From contig JAKACZ010000002.1 of NCBI GenBank assembly GCA_021820965.1, positions 124,001-188,000 on the forward strand: 64,000 nt of DNA, given 5' to 3'. Positions 8,699 to 17,497 of the stretch are shown in pieces. The notes below the pieces were generated by a model. The model saw only the letters and a program-made list of their open reading frames with translations, had not been told where the DNA came from and searched no databases. Both the position numbers and the translations under genes were made by a program. Each line of letters begins with the position of its first letter. Position 1 is the stretch's first letter. Source of the stretch: Bacillota bacterium. GTDB taxonomy: Bacteria > Bacillota > Sulfobacillia > Sulfobacillales > Sulfobacillaceae.

Positions 8699-9898
8699 AT
8701 GGCACTCTTTGATGATACCTTTACGCCGTACCACCCGTTTGGCAGCCGGAACCTGTCCTCCGGCGCTACCGGGACCGACGTTGCGGTACTGAGGGCGGTT
8801 TATGATCTCATGCTCGAAGTCATGAATCCGCCAAAGGGACCGATGGGAAGCCCGATTCCCATTACCAAGGTGTATGACGCGGCTGCCGTGCAGGCGGTGA
8901 AAAATATCCAAAGCTATTTTGGCCTGTCCGTTGATGGGATTGCCGGTCCCAACACCTACTTCGTCTTCGGTCAGGGCGTGGGCTCGCGTACTACCTTTGG
9001 CGGCCCGGTGTACGGCAGCCGCCAGCTCTCTGAAGGCGATACCGGAGGCGACGTGACCATCCTGCAAAATCGCTTGAACTGTTTCCGCTATGCAAGCCTC
9101 ATCGGGGGGCCTGCGGATGGTGTCTTCGGTCCGAACACCGCCAGCGCGGTCCGGGCCTTCAAGCAGGACGCCGAAGCCAATGGCGACACCGGATTTCCCG
9201 ATAACACCATCGCTGGTTACGGATTCTATGACGCTAGCTGGCTGTACACCTTTGCCGGCGGTCGAGCCATCGACACCGGACGCGACGGATTTGACGTGGT
9301 GTTTGTGCAGGTGGTGCTGGAAGATTTAGGTTACTATTCCGGCCGCATCACCGGCTATTACGACGCCGCCACCCGCGCGGCCGTGATGGCTTTTCAAACG
9401 GCCCAGGGAATCACCGCCGACGGCGTGGTGGGACCTGTCACCTTTTATCGCATCGGCATCCGCAACAACGTTCCGGCTCCCAGCCCGCTTCCGGTTGCCT
9501 GGCCGGCGGCGCCGGTGCCGATGGTCACGGTCTGTTCGGTGGGGCTGACCAGCCAAACTTCCGATGTGCACCCGTATGGCGCGGCGACGCTGGTGATAAA
9601 CGAGGCAGAAGGGTTTGAAAGCTTGGACGTAGTCGGCAATATGCTGAACCCGCCGTCCAATTACGGAAATTTCAACGCCTACCGCTTTACCTTGACAGAT
9701 CCCGTTACCGGCAATGTAATCGAACGCATCAACATGGTGTTGACCACGAGCAGTAGCAACCCGGGCGACTGGGCAGGCACTTTTTCTCCTGGCGTCAAAA
9801 CCATTCCTCAAGGCACAGTGTCGGTCTATCCGGTTAACACCACTTCCGGAAACATCGGACCCTTGCTCCTGCGGGGATCGTTGCAATACTGCCACTAA
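8699..9898 (+). CDS. peptidoglycan-binding domain protein
   Basis: 399 residues from ATG 8699, placed behind GAGGGG; upstream in-frame codons to 8600 lack a site. Three PG_binding_1-type repeats are visible: residues 15-95 (ending VDGIAGPNTYFVFG), 110-200 (ADGVFGPNTASAVRAFKQ) and 205-265 (ITADGVVGPVTFYRIG). The last 120 residues, after a Pro-rich linker, form a beta-rich domain of unknown type. There is no obvious signal peptide, so export by another route or a spore/phage-lysin-like role is possible. A strong terminator follows. Confidence 0.8.
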   Translation: MALFDDTFTPYHPFGSRNLSSGATGTDVAVLRAVYDLMLEVMNPPKGPMGSPIPITKVYDAAAVQAVKNIQSYFGLSVDGIAGPNTYFVFGQGVGSRTTFGGPVYGSRQLSEGDTGGDVTILQNRLNCFRYASLIGGPADGVFGPNTASAVRAFKQDAEANGDTGFPDNTIAGYGFYDASWLYTFAGGRAIDTGRDGFDVVFVQVVLEDLGYYSGRITGYYDAATRAAVMAFQTAQGITADGVVGPVTFYRIGIRNNVPAPSPLPVAWPAAPVPMVTVCSVGLTSQTSDVHPYGAATLVINEAEGFESLDVVGNMLNPPSNYGNFNAYRFTLTDPVTGNVIERINMVLTTSSSNPGDWAGTFSPGVKTIPQGTVSVYPVNTTSGNIGPLLLRGSLQYCH

Positions 9899-9904
9899 CG
9901 ATCG

Positions 9905-9936
9905 GAAGGCCTCAATATCCTGGGGCCTTCTTTTTT
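9905..9936 (+). terminator. rho-independent terminator
   Basis: GAAGGCCTC (9905-9913) pairs with GGGGCCTTC (9922-9930), followed by seven Ts. It ends the peptidoglycan-binding protein transcript. Confidence 0.9.
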
Positions 9937-10059
9937 GGGGTGGGCGGATTTTATCCGGATGCGCCGTAAAACTCCGCCGTTTAGGGCGGAGATTTTTTGG
10001 GCAGGTCTGGGGATTTCCTCCGACAGCTTACTTTGTGTTAGCATACCGGTGGTGCTTGA

Positions 10060-10494
10060 CCCGGATTTTTTGCCGACGCCCTCTGAGCGTCAGCGCTTTA
10101 ATGTTTTAGGCGCGTTGCACGCCGTAACGCATGAGGTCATCACCACCACCAACGACACGTATGTCAATAGCGAGAGTGTCGTCACACTCCTCAAAAAGCT
10201 GGCTGAAAAGTTTACCGACTGGCCGATTACACTGGTCCTGGATAATGCTCGCTACCAACGGAACGCCTCGGAATTACTCTCTTGTGGCTCCCGGCGTATT
10301 CTCCCAATTTAAATCTGATTGAACGCCTGTGGCAATTTGTCAAGGCCGAATGCCTACATGGCCGATACTACCCAAAATTTGCCCCATTCAAGCAATCGAC
10401 CATCGATTGTTTGGCAGAGACCAACGGCCGCCACAAAACCAAGCTAAATGCCTTGTTGACACTCAAGTTTCAAACCTTTAAACCGGCTGCGTAA
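10060..10494 (+). pseudogene. IS630-family transposase remnant
   Basis: The first frame (to about 10280) reads PSERQRFNVLGALHAVTHEV and LVLDNARYQRN. The second (from 10282) reads LPAYSPNLNLIERLWQFVK. Both are hallmark blocks of the DDE_3 catalytic domain of IS630 transposases; the second and third acidic residues are in LVLDNARYQ and NLIERLW. A short out-of-frame deletion near 10278 separates the two frames. The N-terminal helix-turn-helix half is absent, so the element is truncated and dead. Confidence 0.8.
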
Positions 10495-10672
10495 ATCTCC
10501 AATTGTAGTCCGCGAGGGGTATAACGTCACCGTCCGTCCGCCATTCCCCGCGGTAATAGTTGTCCGCATCAAGTTAAAAGATCGAGCGGACCAGTTGTAC
10601 CGTCGCCATGTTCCGTGGGCAATCGATCGTCGCGGATTCATCGAACTGCGGCGCGGAGCCGTGGGAGAGTAG
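10493..10672 (+). pseudogene. orphan C-terminal gene fragment
   Basis: An open frame without start reads VVREGYNVTVRPPFPAVIVV and RADQLYRRHVPWAIDRRGFI before TAG at 10670. It has a protein-like composition but no family I recognise. It sits directly after the IS630 remnant, so it is probably the tail of a gene cut by that element. Confidence 0.35.
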
Positions 10673-10740
10673 CTCCTTCCTTGCTGTGTTCTCACTCACT
10701 GTGTGGTGTACTATGACTCGTGAATCTCGGGGGTTGTGCG

Positions 10741-11812
10741 GTGGAACTCACGTTGACCGCAAAAGTCCGATTGTATCCGGATCCTGAGCAGGTGGCGATA
10801 CTCCAGCAGACCGTGGACGCCTATCGGCAGGGGTGCATCTGGGTTTCTGGCATCGTTGAGACGACGCACTGCCTCCAGCAAACCGTCCTCCACGCTAAGA
10901 CCTACCGGCCATTGCGGACGCAGTTCGGGTTACGCTCGCAAATGGCCCAATCGGTGATCAAAACCGTGATGGCGCGGTATAAGAGTGTGCTGGGCAACGG
11001 CCAGCCGTGGACCCACGTGCAGTTTACCAAACCGGCCCTCGATCTCGTCTGGAATCGCGACTATTCCCTGAAGTCCAGTGGGTTGTCCCTCAATACGCTG
11101 GCCGGGTGGTCCACATCCCTTTTGCCCTGCACGGGATGGAACGCTTTTTTGATGGGACCTGGCGGTTTGGTACGGCCCAACCGGCGCACCGCCATGGCCG
11201 TTGGTTTCTCCATATTCCGATGACGAAAGAGATGCCTGAGACCGATTGGCGTGAGATTCGTCAGGTCGTCGGGGTGGACTTCGGGATCAACTTTTTGGGG
11301 ACCGCCTACGATTCCCAGGGGCAGACGATTCGTTGCAACGTCGGCAGACACCCTCCGCCCGGCGGCGTCTGAAACGTCTTGGTCAACGAGAAAACAGTTG
11401 GATGACCGCGGTGAACCATCAGGTCAGTAAGGCCCTCGTGGATCGCTATGGCGCGCAGACGGTGTTTGTGTTGGAGGACTTGACGGGCATTCGGGGAGCC
11501 ACCGCGCGGGTCCGGCGGCGCAACCGGTATACGTCGGTGTCGTGGGCGTTTTACCAGCTTCGGCAGATGATCGAATACAAGGCGACCTTGCACCAGGCGC
11601 GCACGGTGGCCGTGGCTCCCCGATACACGTCCCAAACGTGTCCGAAGTGTGGACATGTTGCGCGAGCGAATCGCGACAAGCGACGGCACCGCTTTGCATG
11701 TCAACGAGGCCATTACCGGTCCAATGATGATCGGATAGGCGGCATGAACCTGCACCGTCTGGGAATCGAGTACCGGGTGACAGGTGCGACCGGGGCACGC
11801 CCGCAGTCGTGA
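10741..11812 (+). pseudogene. tnpB: IS605-type TnpB (RNA-guided nuclease) with frameshifts
   Basis: The pieces together make about 350 residues in three frames: 10741 to about 11080, then to about 11345, then to 11812. RuvC-like motifs are VVGVDFGINFLGTAYD (first Asp), TVFVLEDLTGI (Glu) and, near the end, SNDDRIGGMNLHRLG (last Asp). The zinc ribbon begins TCPKCGHVARAN, but its second pair reads CQRGHY where the family has CxxC, so one Cys is missing. At least two frameshifts break it. No tnpA lies beside it. Confidence 0.8.
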
Positions 11813-12107
11813 GGGCGTCGTCAACCGCCCTACAATGCGACCCCATTTTAAGGAAGGAGACGGCTTCGGTTGTCGCCCGCACTTCCGGGGAGTCGCAAGC
11901 GCCGGCCTCCGTTCCCCTTACGGGGACGCACGGTCGTCCCTCCCTTTCGGGAGTGAACGACCGCAAGGGGATCAGGCCGGGGTAGTTGACTTCCGGCTAG
12001 ACATCGGAAAAGGGTTGTCGGGTAGTCGCTGACGAAGCGATGCTATGCACTCTTCTACCCCCAGCGAGGGGCGCCAATTCGGGGACCGAGTCCCATGAAC
12101 TCTCCCG
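11813..12107 (+). ncRNA. candidate omega/reRNA scaffold downstream of tnpB
   Basis: The 295 bp after tnpB are non-coding but rich in hairpins: GTTCCCC/GGGGAC (11911-11926) and a longer one, CGGTCGT (11931) with ACGACCG (11957-11963) enclosing CCC/GGG. TnpB guide RNAs are known to lie across the 3' end of tnpB and the element's right end. Placement and structure fit, but conservation cannot be tested here. Confidence 0.35.
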
Positions 12108-12134
12108 CCGCCTAATCCTAACGGATTGAGGCGG
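12108..12134. mobile_element. probable right-end hairpin of the IS605-like element
   Basis: CCGCCTAATCC pairs with GGATTGAGGCGG (one bulged base), followed by GGGTTT. Subterminal imperfect palindromes of this kind are what TnpA recognises at IS200/IS605 ends. It would mark the right border of the dead tnpB element. Confidence 0.5.
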
Positions 12135-12359
12135 GGGTTTCCGGGATCGCTCCGCCAGCACTCGCTGTAAAGCTCGCCGAAGGTTCCTGGCTCATTGACC
12201 ACTGCGCGAGAAGCCTATGGGCTTCCGTGTCTTATGAGATCTCCCCAGGCGTGGATTCGGACCGCTCCAGCCCTATGTTTTCAGTAAGACCACAGCAGTG
12301 AATGGTGGCCCTCGACCGGTGACTTCAACCAGCACTGCCTGGGGATAGGCAATAGAATC

Positions 12360-12390
12360 GTGTCCTGGCGACATGTTGTCGCTAGGACAC
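12360..12390 (-). terminator. 14-bp hairpin over the MFS stop codon
   Basis: GTGTCCTGGCGACA (12360-12373) pairs with TGTCGCTAGGACAC (12377-12390) around a 3-nt loop. It covers the last codons and the TAG of the minus-strand MFS gene. There is no T-tract, so a role in termination or mRNA stability is a guess. Its core recurs at 14531. Confidence 0.5.
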
Positions 12391-13605
12391 GGCTGCCCTC
12401 TGGAATTCACGGGATCCCGCCCGGCTGAGGGACACCACGGCCAAGACCGCTGCAGAGAGAACCATCGCCCCGGTCGCCCCGACCATCCAGAGCCGAACCC
12501 CGACATGGCCCACCAACAGCCCGCCGCCTGCCGTGGTCGCAATGGTGAGGCCAGCAAATAGGGCCTGCACGGACGCGGTGATCCGGCCCATGGCCTCGGG
12601 CGGCAACGCCCCTTGTGTGAATGCGCCAAAACCCGTGGCGGCTGCCGCTTGACAGACTCCGAGTGCCAGAAGACCGGCGGCGGCCCAGAGAAATCCGGGG
12701 GCCAGCGCATAGCCCAAATAGCCGAGGGCCGCGCCGACCGACCCGATCCCTACGAGGAAACGTACGGGAACCCGCTCGGCCAGGAGCCACGTCGCCACAG
12801 CCCCGAGTGCGTACCCCACCCCCGCGACGCTCACCAAGAGGCCGTAGCCACTACTGCCGAGGTGTAGCGCTCGCCGGGCAAACACCACTTCTTGGGCGTC
12901 CGCAGTGGCCCCAAACACCAAGGTGAAACGAAACAGCAGCACCACTCCGGCCACTGTCCCGCTACCGCGCAGAAAGTCTGCGACGCTACGGAGGTCTTGC
13001 CACCAGGCCCCCATACCGTGTTGGGCGGTCCCTGGCCGGTCACTCCGGGGTCCATTCAAGGACGGGATAAAGAAGAGACACCCCGCCGAGACCAAGAGCG
13101 CCGCCGCGACGGCACCGATAACCGTGTCGGGTCGTTCGGTCAGCAATAAGGCCCCGGCAATGGCCGGGCCCACGACGAGCGCCCCGTAATGCAAAGCGCC
13201 GTTAATCGCATTGGCTCGGACGCGCATCGGCGCGGGCACGAGCAGGCGGAAATAGGGATTGAACGCGGCCCGAAACACGCCGTCTACCACCGCAAACAGC
13301 CCGAACACACCATAAATGGCCCATGCGTTGGGGGTGATCAAGAGCCCGAGCACCACGATTCCCCCTAGTGCATTGCTGGTCCATAAGGTACGTCGCTTGT
13401 CCCACCGATCGGTCCATCGCCCGACCAGCGTACCGGTCGCCAGCGTGGCCACCTGCGGCACAACCCATAACAGGGCCACCGCCGGTGCGGAATGCGTGCG
13501 CGTCAACATCAAGACGTTCACCGCCACCAAGAGCATCGTTTCTCCCAGAGCGCCGGCTGCCGAACCGGCCAAGACGACCGACAGCGCCCACCTGTCAGAC
13601 TTCAT
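12382..13605 (-). CDS. MFS drug-efflux transporter
   Basis: 407 residues with about 12 membrane segments. TLVGRWTDRWDKRRTLW is the GxxxDRxxRR/K loop of MFS exporters after TM2. It resembles the MDR/enterobactin-exporter type MFS_1/MFS_3 proteins. The ATG overlaps the stop of the upstream winged-helix regulator (ATGA), so the pair forms one operon. The regulator probably represses it until an inducer, possibly the drug itself, is bound. Confidence 0.85.
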   Translation of the reverse strand: MKSDRWALSVVLAGSAAGALGETMLLVAVNVLMLTRTHSAPAVALLWVVPQVATLATGTLVGRWTDRWDKRRTLWTSNALGGIVVLGLLITPNAWAIYGVFGLFAVVDGVFRAAFNPYFRLLVPAPMRVRANAINGALHYGALVVGPAIAGALLLTERPDTVIGAVAAALLVSAGCLFFIPSLNGPRSDRPGTAQHGMGAWWQDLRSVADFLRGSGTVAGVVLLFRFTLVFGATADAQEVVFARRALHLGSSGYGLLVSVAGVGYALGAVATWLLAERVPVRFLVGIGSVGAALGYLGYALAPGFLWAAAGLLALGVCQAAAATGFGAFTQGALPPEAMGRITASVQALFAGLTIATTAGGGLLVGHVGVRLWMVGATGAMVLSAAVLAVVSLSRAGSREFQRAAVS

Positions 13606-14105
13606 GAGCCCGTTCCCGAAGGGGCTCCATCCACCCTGTCGTCATCATCTGCGGAGGCCACCCGCTCAAAACGCACTGTCACCCGCCACGTTTCGGCCTG
13701 CTCGGGCTCCGCCGAACCGACCCGCTCCCAGACCCCCAGGAGGGCCTCGAAGGTCTCGAGCAACATGTCTACCTCCGCCGTGGTGCGTTCCAACCACGTT
13801 TCCACAGCCCTGGCATCACGCGGCTCATCCGGTTGTTTGGGCCCACGAAAGCGGGCCGTGGCCGCGCGGTAATACCGCTCCAGGATGCCACCGTTCGGTT
13901 CCGTCCGCGTCACCTCCACGAGTCCGCCGGCGTTCAACTTTTGGATGTGGTAATGCACGTTCCCGCGCGTTTCGCCTAAATGATCGGCTACTTGCGCGGC
14001 GGTCAGTTCGCCCGAGCTGAGGGCATGCAAGATCCGAATCCGCAACGGATGGGCGATCAACTGATACTGACCCTCGGTCAGTGGGGGTCCCAGGTGTTTG
14101 GGCAT
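13602..14105 (-). CDS. ArsR-like winged-helix transcriptional regulator
   Basis: 167 residues from ATG 14105, which has AAAGGAG 8 bp upstream; an in-frame TTG at 14126 would sit before that site. The helix-turn-helix lies at about residues 20-80: HPLRIRILHALSSGELTAAQ, then HLGETRGNVHYHIQKL. It is of the HTH_20/ArsR type. The C-terminal half is helical and may bind the ligand. It is the first gene of the operon with the MFS pump. Confidence 0.85.
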   Translation of the reverse strand: MPKHLGPPLTEGQYQLIAHPLRIRILHALSSGELTAAQVADHLGETRGNVHYHIQKLNAGGLVEVTRTEPNGGILERYYRAATARFRGPKQPDEPRDARAVETWLERTTAEVDMLLETFEALLGVWERVGSAEPEQAETWRVTVRFERVASADDDDRVDGAPSGTGS

Positions 14106-14131
14106 CGTGTCAACTCCTTTTATCAATCTGA

Positions 14132-14160
14132 GTTATAGATCAAACTATAAACCAAAACAA
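14132..14160 (-). promoter_or_regulatory. promoter with overlapping operator for the regulator/MFS operon
   Basis: On the minus strand TTGTTT (14160-14155), a 17-bp spacer and TATAAC (14137-14132) form a sigma-A-type promoter. An inverted repeat TTATAG-N6-CTATAA (14133-14150) covers the -10 box and spacer, the expected place for autorepression by the ArsR-like protein. A further ATCTATAAC half-site occurs near 14268. Confidence 0.6.
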
Positions 14161-14313
14161 CGGAGAACAGCAAGGTGCTGTTTCAGGACACCGGGGCCGT
14201 CTCAGTGGTGGATGCGACAGTCCCGCGGCTACTGAAGGATCTACTTGGGTTGGGATAAGCAGCTCAATCTATAACGATGCGAGTCATGTGCTAATCGGAC
14301 CTATCCCGTCGTT

Positions 14314-14345
14314 CCTTGCAGCAGTTACGCCCCTGAATTCCGATG
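14314..14345 (+). repeat. cassette-boundary palindrome, copy 1 (degenerate)
   Basis: Left arm CCTTGCAGCAGTTA, then CGCCCCT in place of the constant CGCCCCC core, then a poor right arm. First copy of the array ending at 30.46 kb. Confidence 0.5.
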
Positions 14346-14373
14346 ATTAGCTCTGTGAACTATGTCCCGCTCA

Positions 14374-14478
14374 TCACTGGGACTTCCAAGATCGAGGATT
14401 TTGGATGATGGCACCAGTTGCACCTAAAAAGAAGAGTGCCCCTAAACCGATGAGTATTGTGGCATAATGCCCACCCAC
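14374..14478 (-). CDS. small membrane protein (34 residues)
   Basis: GTG start with AAGGA 7 bp upstream. The product has a single hydrophobic helix (ILIGLGALFFLGATGAII) and ends at two tandem TGA codons. It is the only coding signal in the interval between boundary copies 1 and 2, and copy 1 lies 29 bp past its stop. Function unknown; too short for family assignment. Confidence 0.4.
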   Translation of the reverse strand: MGGHYATILIGLGALFFLGATGAIIQNPRSWKSQ

Positions 14479-14626
14479 AGAAGTTCCTTGTTTGGCACAG
14501 TCTTCTACAACATTTCGACCAGAGGACCCCTGTTGTCGCTAGGAAGTTACAGGGAGTTATCTAACCGCACGGGCGAGATTCATGACCGCATGGAGACCTT
14601 GCGGGACCAATTTATCGTGTGGGTCT

Positions 14627-14655
14627 GCTGATGCATATTCGCCCCCGAAAGCAGC
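14627..14655 (+). repeat. cassette-boundary palindrome, copy 2
   Basis: GCTGATGCATATT, core CGCCCCC, then GAAAGCAGC, the right arm pairing with GCTG...TTC on the left. It lies 86 bp past the stop of the minus-strand S51 peptidase gene. Confidence 0.65.
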
Positions 14656-14740
14656 TCATTCGTAACGTAAAGAATTTGTCGTGTTGACCGCGTCGCCTGC
14701 CGCTGCCGACACGACGCACAGAAGGCCACCAATCGATGAC

Positions 14741-15421
14741 TTAGTTCTCTGCGTCGCCGGGGGTAAACAGCTTCCAGTGGCCCTCGGAGATCACGTCGAT
14801 AGCGCCATCGACCACGCTGATCGCGGTCTGGTCATCGATGGCATACCCGCGCACCGGCAGACCGACGGCCCACTTTTCGGCGTGGGCCATGGAATGGCAT
14901 GGCAACATCGCCGGATGATCCACGTGCGGAAACAACGAAAAATTCACCAGGCCTAACGCGCGGTCGTTACCGGGGGGGATTCCCGTAGACAAACGCCGCC
15001 CCGACGTGGGGGCCATCACCAGGCTCCCTCCGCTCACCCCCACCCAGACGGTCTCCCGGAGCGATGGCAACAGGTCCGCGAGCCCGGACTGCCGCATCCA
15101 GCGATACAGATACAGGGGATCGCCGGCTCCCACGAGCAGGGCATCCGTCTCCTGGACCAAGGGGACCCATACATCGCCATCCCCGCTCGGTAACGCCGTG
15201 AGCTCCAACACGCCCAACGACTGCCAACCTAATTCGCACAAGGGGGTGGCCGCCACTCCGTTAATCAGCTTCCAAGCACTTCGCGCACCGCCCGGGATGG
15301 TGTAGATTGCGGTGGGAATGCAGAGAGCGCTCGATTCAGCAATCGGTTTTCTCAGGAGATCCACCAGCGCATCGTGGATGCTCGTGTTGGAGATGCCCCC
15401 AGACGTGAGAAGAAATTTCAT
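14741..15421 (-). CDS. peptidase S51 / class I GATase-like (dipeptidase E family)
   Basis: 226 residues; ATG with GGAGGG 6 bp upstream. AGDPLYLYRWMRQSGL and VWVGVSGGSLVMAP match the S51 family, with the nucleophile Ser in the GVSGGS elbow (G-x-S-x-G) near residue 130. The family includes aspartyl dipeptidase PepE and cyanophycinase. The full catalytic set was not confirmed, so the exact substrate is open. It is alone in its interval of the boundary-repeat array. Confidence 0.8.
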   Translation of the reverse strand: MKFLLTSGGISNTSIHDALVDLLRKPIAESSALCIPTAIYTIPGGARSAWKLINGVAATPLCELGWQSLGVLELTALPSGDGDVWVPLVQETDALLVGAGDPLYLYRWMRQSGLADLLPSLRETVWVGVSGGSLVMAPTSGRRLSTGIPPGNDRALGLVNFSLFPHVDHPAMLPCHSMAHAEKWAVGLPVRGYAIDDQTAISVVDGAIDVISEGHWKLFTPGDAEN

Positions 15422-15620
15422 AATACCCTCCTCGTCATTCGTTTCACAGACGGCGTAATAGTCCCGGTGGATGCCAGACGATGTACGGGCCCTCCATGGG
15501 CATTGAAGACCGACGTTGTGGACAATCTGCCCCTAGCACCATCATATTCGGGCAGCAACACGTGTCGAGCACTGGAGCCACACGTTTACCGCCCCTCAAT
15601 TCCCGAGCGCAGTCTGGTCT

Positions 15621-15660
15621 GCTCGTACGGCAGATACGCCCCCGAAGATGCGTTAGCAAG
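15621..15660 (+). repeat. cassette-boundary palindrome, copy 3
   Basis: GCTCGTACGGCAGATA, core CGCCCCC, then GAAGATGCGTTAGCAAG. It lies 22 bp past the stop of the minus-strand nucleotidyltransferase. Confidence 0.6.
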
Positions 15661-15681
15661 GCGTGGCTGATTCTCGGCCCA

Positions 15682-16515
15682 TTACGTCACCATGTCCCAC
15701 GCTTGCTGCCACACCCGGTGGTCCGGATCGCATTCGGTCAACTCGCTGAGTTGATCGTTCAGGCGGGCCAGTTCCGGTTCCATCGTGGCCATCAGATCCA
15801 ACATGGCCGGCCCGCTCCACGGCGGATGCCACGCACGGAGCAAGTCTTGTTGCCACGACGCCAAGACCGATCGCGGCCCTTCCGCTTTCGCCCAGTCCGC
15901 CCACAGGTCCGGCCAACGCCCGGCTTCCATATGCCACCCCGCCATCGCATAGCCGGCGAGTCCGATGATCATCTGGCGTGCATAGGATAATTCACGGCGC
16001 CGACACCGCCTGTAAACCTCATGAGCATACGCCAGCACTTTATAGCGCCAGCGTTCCACCTCGGCCGCCGACGGGTAGTAGACGAGCGACTGGGACCGAC
16101 GGAGCACATCGCCCATGAGGCCCTCGGGATCGTGGAGAATGCGGATGTTTTGCCAGGCGAGGGATGGCGTCACCTCGGGGACACGGTAATAGAAGCAATC
16201 GACCTTGATGAACCCCTCGAAATGCGCGACCGTATGGGCAACGCGCGGGCCCGAATCTTCGTAGAAGAGGACGGAACCCCACCGCTGAGGGCGCACCGTT
16301 TTGTTCGCCACAAGGTCAGCCACATCCTCAGCATCCACCACGATGCGCAGGTCAATGTCCGAGTAGAGGTCCACATCGCCGGCTCCCAACGAGCCTCCTA
16401 CAAACGCTGCGCGAACCCGAGAGTCGGTGGTCACGTCGCGGGTAATGGCGGCCAGCAGCTCCTCCCGATATCGGGGCAACGCCAAATCACGCGCACGATG
16501 ACGGTCTACAGACAT
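15682..16515 (-). CDS. nucleotidyltransferase (aminoglycoside adenylyltransferase-like)
   Basis: 277 residues from ATG 16515, chosen for AAAGGTGG upstream; the in-frame ATG at 16533 lacks a site. The NTP_transf_2 signature is near residues 43-62: FVGGSLGAGDVDLYSDIDLR (GGS-x10-DxD), with both metal-binding Asp residues present. The long helical C-terminal half resembles substrate domains of antibiotic or tRNA-type nucleotidyltransferases. The substrate is unknown; a resistance-like role would fit the accessory-gene setting. Confidence 0.75.
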   Translation of the reverse strand: MSVDRHRARDLALPRYREELLAAITRDVTTDSRVRAAFVGGSLGAGDVDLYSDIDLRIVVDAEDVADLVANKTVRPQRWGSVLFYEDSGPRVAHTVAHFEGFIKVDCFYYRVPEVTPSLAWQNIRILHDPEGLMGDVLRRSQSLVYYPSAAEVERWRYKVLAYAHEVYRRCRRRELSYARQMIIGLAGYAMAGWHMEAGRWPDLWADWAKAEGPRSVLASWQQDLLRAWHPPWSGPAMLDLMATMEPELARLNDQLSELTECDPDHRVWQQAWDMVT

Positions 16516-16627
16516 GGCAACCACCTTTGTCATTTGTAGAAGTATTTGCCGACCATTCTGTCACGATCGACCCATGTTGTCACCGCTCGTGCGGACGAAT
16601 GGATACCCGATGGGCCAGCATTCTTAT

Positions 16628-16655
16628 GGGAATGTTCGCCCCCAACAGTACACCA
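16628..16655 (+). repeat. cassette-boundary palindrome, copy 4 (weak arms)
   Basis: Core TTCGCCCCCAACAG with poorly matching arms. It lies 43 bp past the stop of the 40-residue minus-strand ORF. Confidence 0.45.
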
Positions 16656-16697
16656 GGTGCGGCGTCGGGACTTTGGCAGGTCGTTAAGTTGGCCCGA

Positions 16698-16820
16698 CTA
16701 GTTCTTAAGAATGTAGCAGACGTTCATCAGAATTTGTTCCTTGTCATGCAATTCCCAGAACTGCTCAAGCGACAGTGTCCCACAGACGATTTCATCCTCG
16801 CCCGGTTGCATGCGGGCCAT
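16698..16820 (-). CDS. small hypothetical protein (40 residues)
   Basis: Reads MARMQPGEDEIVCGTLSLEQ and continues to LMNVCYILKN before TAG. It is acidic with regular helical spacing and no membrane segment. No ribosome binding site is obvious, so the call rests on composition and on its place as the only frame between boundary copies 4 and 5. Confidence 0.35.
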   Translation of the reverse strand: MARMQPGEDEIVCGTLSLEQFWELHDKEQILMNVCYILKN

Positions 16821-16903
16821 TAGGTATAACGCAGAATGGTGGTACTGTATAAGGGTGAGGGGAGGGATTTAGTCCCATGGCAGTCAAAAAATGCGGCCGA
16901 TTC

Positions 16904-16937
16904 CTTGCTGCGCTTACGCCCCCGAGTGTGCCACAAG
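16904..16937 (+). repeat. cassette-boundary palindrome, copy 5
   Basis: CTTGCTGCGCTTA, core CGCCCCC, then GAGTGTGCCACAAG. The arms pair well (CTTG/CAAG outer, GC/GCC inner). Confidence 0.7.
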
Positions 16938-17049
16938 CGTATATCCGTGACTGCACCGCCACTGAGGTAACACCCAAAAATTGTAAAGAGCCAAGTGCAC
17001 GTCCCGCCTCCCGCGAAGTTGTCTTCTAAGCTTATAAGAGGTGATTCCA

Positions 17050-17211
17050 ATGGGCAGGTCGACCATGCTGTCGCTGATCGGCGTATTCGTGTTAATGGTC
17101 GTTGCATTGAGTCTCGCCTTCAAAGACCTCGGCTTGATGGGACTACTCGGCCTTGTTCCAATTGGGGTACTCGTAAACAACCGCGTCGTGAGACAGAGCC
17201 GTCGTCGTTAA
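17050..17211 (+). CDS. small membrane protein (53 residues)
   Basis: ATG preceded by AAGAGGTGATTCC, a clear ribosome binding site. The product has two hydrophobic stretches (LSLIGVFVLMVVALSLAF and LMGLLGLVPIGVLV) and a basic tail (RVVRQSRRR). It lies alone between boundary copies 5 and 6, on the plus strand unlike most neighbours. Function unknown. Confidence 0.6.
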   Translation: MGRSTMLSLIGVFVLMVVALSLAFKDLGLMGLLGLVPIGVLVNNRVVRQSRRR

Positions 17212-17235
17212 TCAGTTGTACTGAAAACAGTGACC

Positions 17236-17268
17236 GGTGGGACACTTGCCCCCGCCGTATGTCCCAAG
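17236..17268 (+). repeat. cassette-boundary palindrome, copy 6
   Basis: GGGACA (17239-17244) and TGTCCC (17260-17265) are perfect arms around CTTGCCCCCG. The arm sequence differs completely from other copies while pairing is kept. Confidence 0.6.
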
Positions 17269-17382
17269 ACTATACGTATTCCGTCCTATGACACCCTTTA
17301 GCCTAGACTAGGCAGGCGAGATCGAACCACCCCAGTATTCCGCTAACTTGTGGGGGCGCCATACTCAGAGGAGACCTAGAAC

Positions 17383-17469
17383 ATGAAGAAACCACCGAAA
17401 CCAACCCGCCGCCACCACGTCGTAAACTTTCTGATCGCCTTGCTCGCTGTACTCCTTCCCCCTTGGTAA
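17383..17469 (+). CDS. micro-membrane protein (28 residues)
   Basis: ATG behind AGAGGAGACCTAGAAC. A basic N-terminus (MKKPPKPTRRHHVV) is followed by one short hydrophobic helix (NFLIALLAVLLPPW) and a stop. It is flanked by boundary copies 6 and 7. The strong ribosome binding site is the main support. Confidence 0.45.
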   Translation: MKKPPKPTRRHHVVNFLIALLAVLLPPW

Positions 17470-17497
17470 CCACAGACAGCAGAAAGCCTTAACGGCG

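Noticed and set aside
9326..9895. 189-codon minus-strand ORF opposite the peptidoglycan-binding protein
   Set aside because: Antisense shadow of a well-supported gene; His/Arg-rich with no motif.
17340..17370. Reverse-oriented TGGGGGCGCC near the 28-residue ORF as a boundary copy
   Set aside because: Opposite orientation and no pairing arms; copies 6 and 7 already bound this interval.
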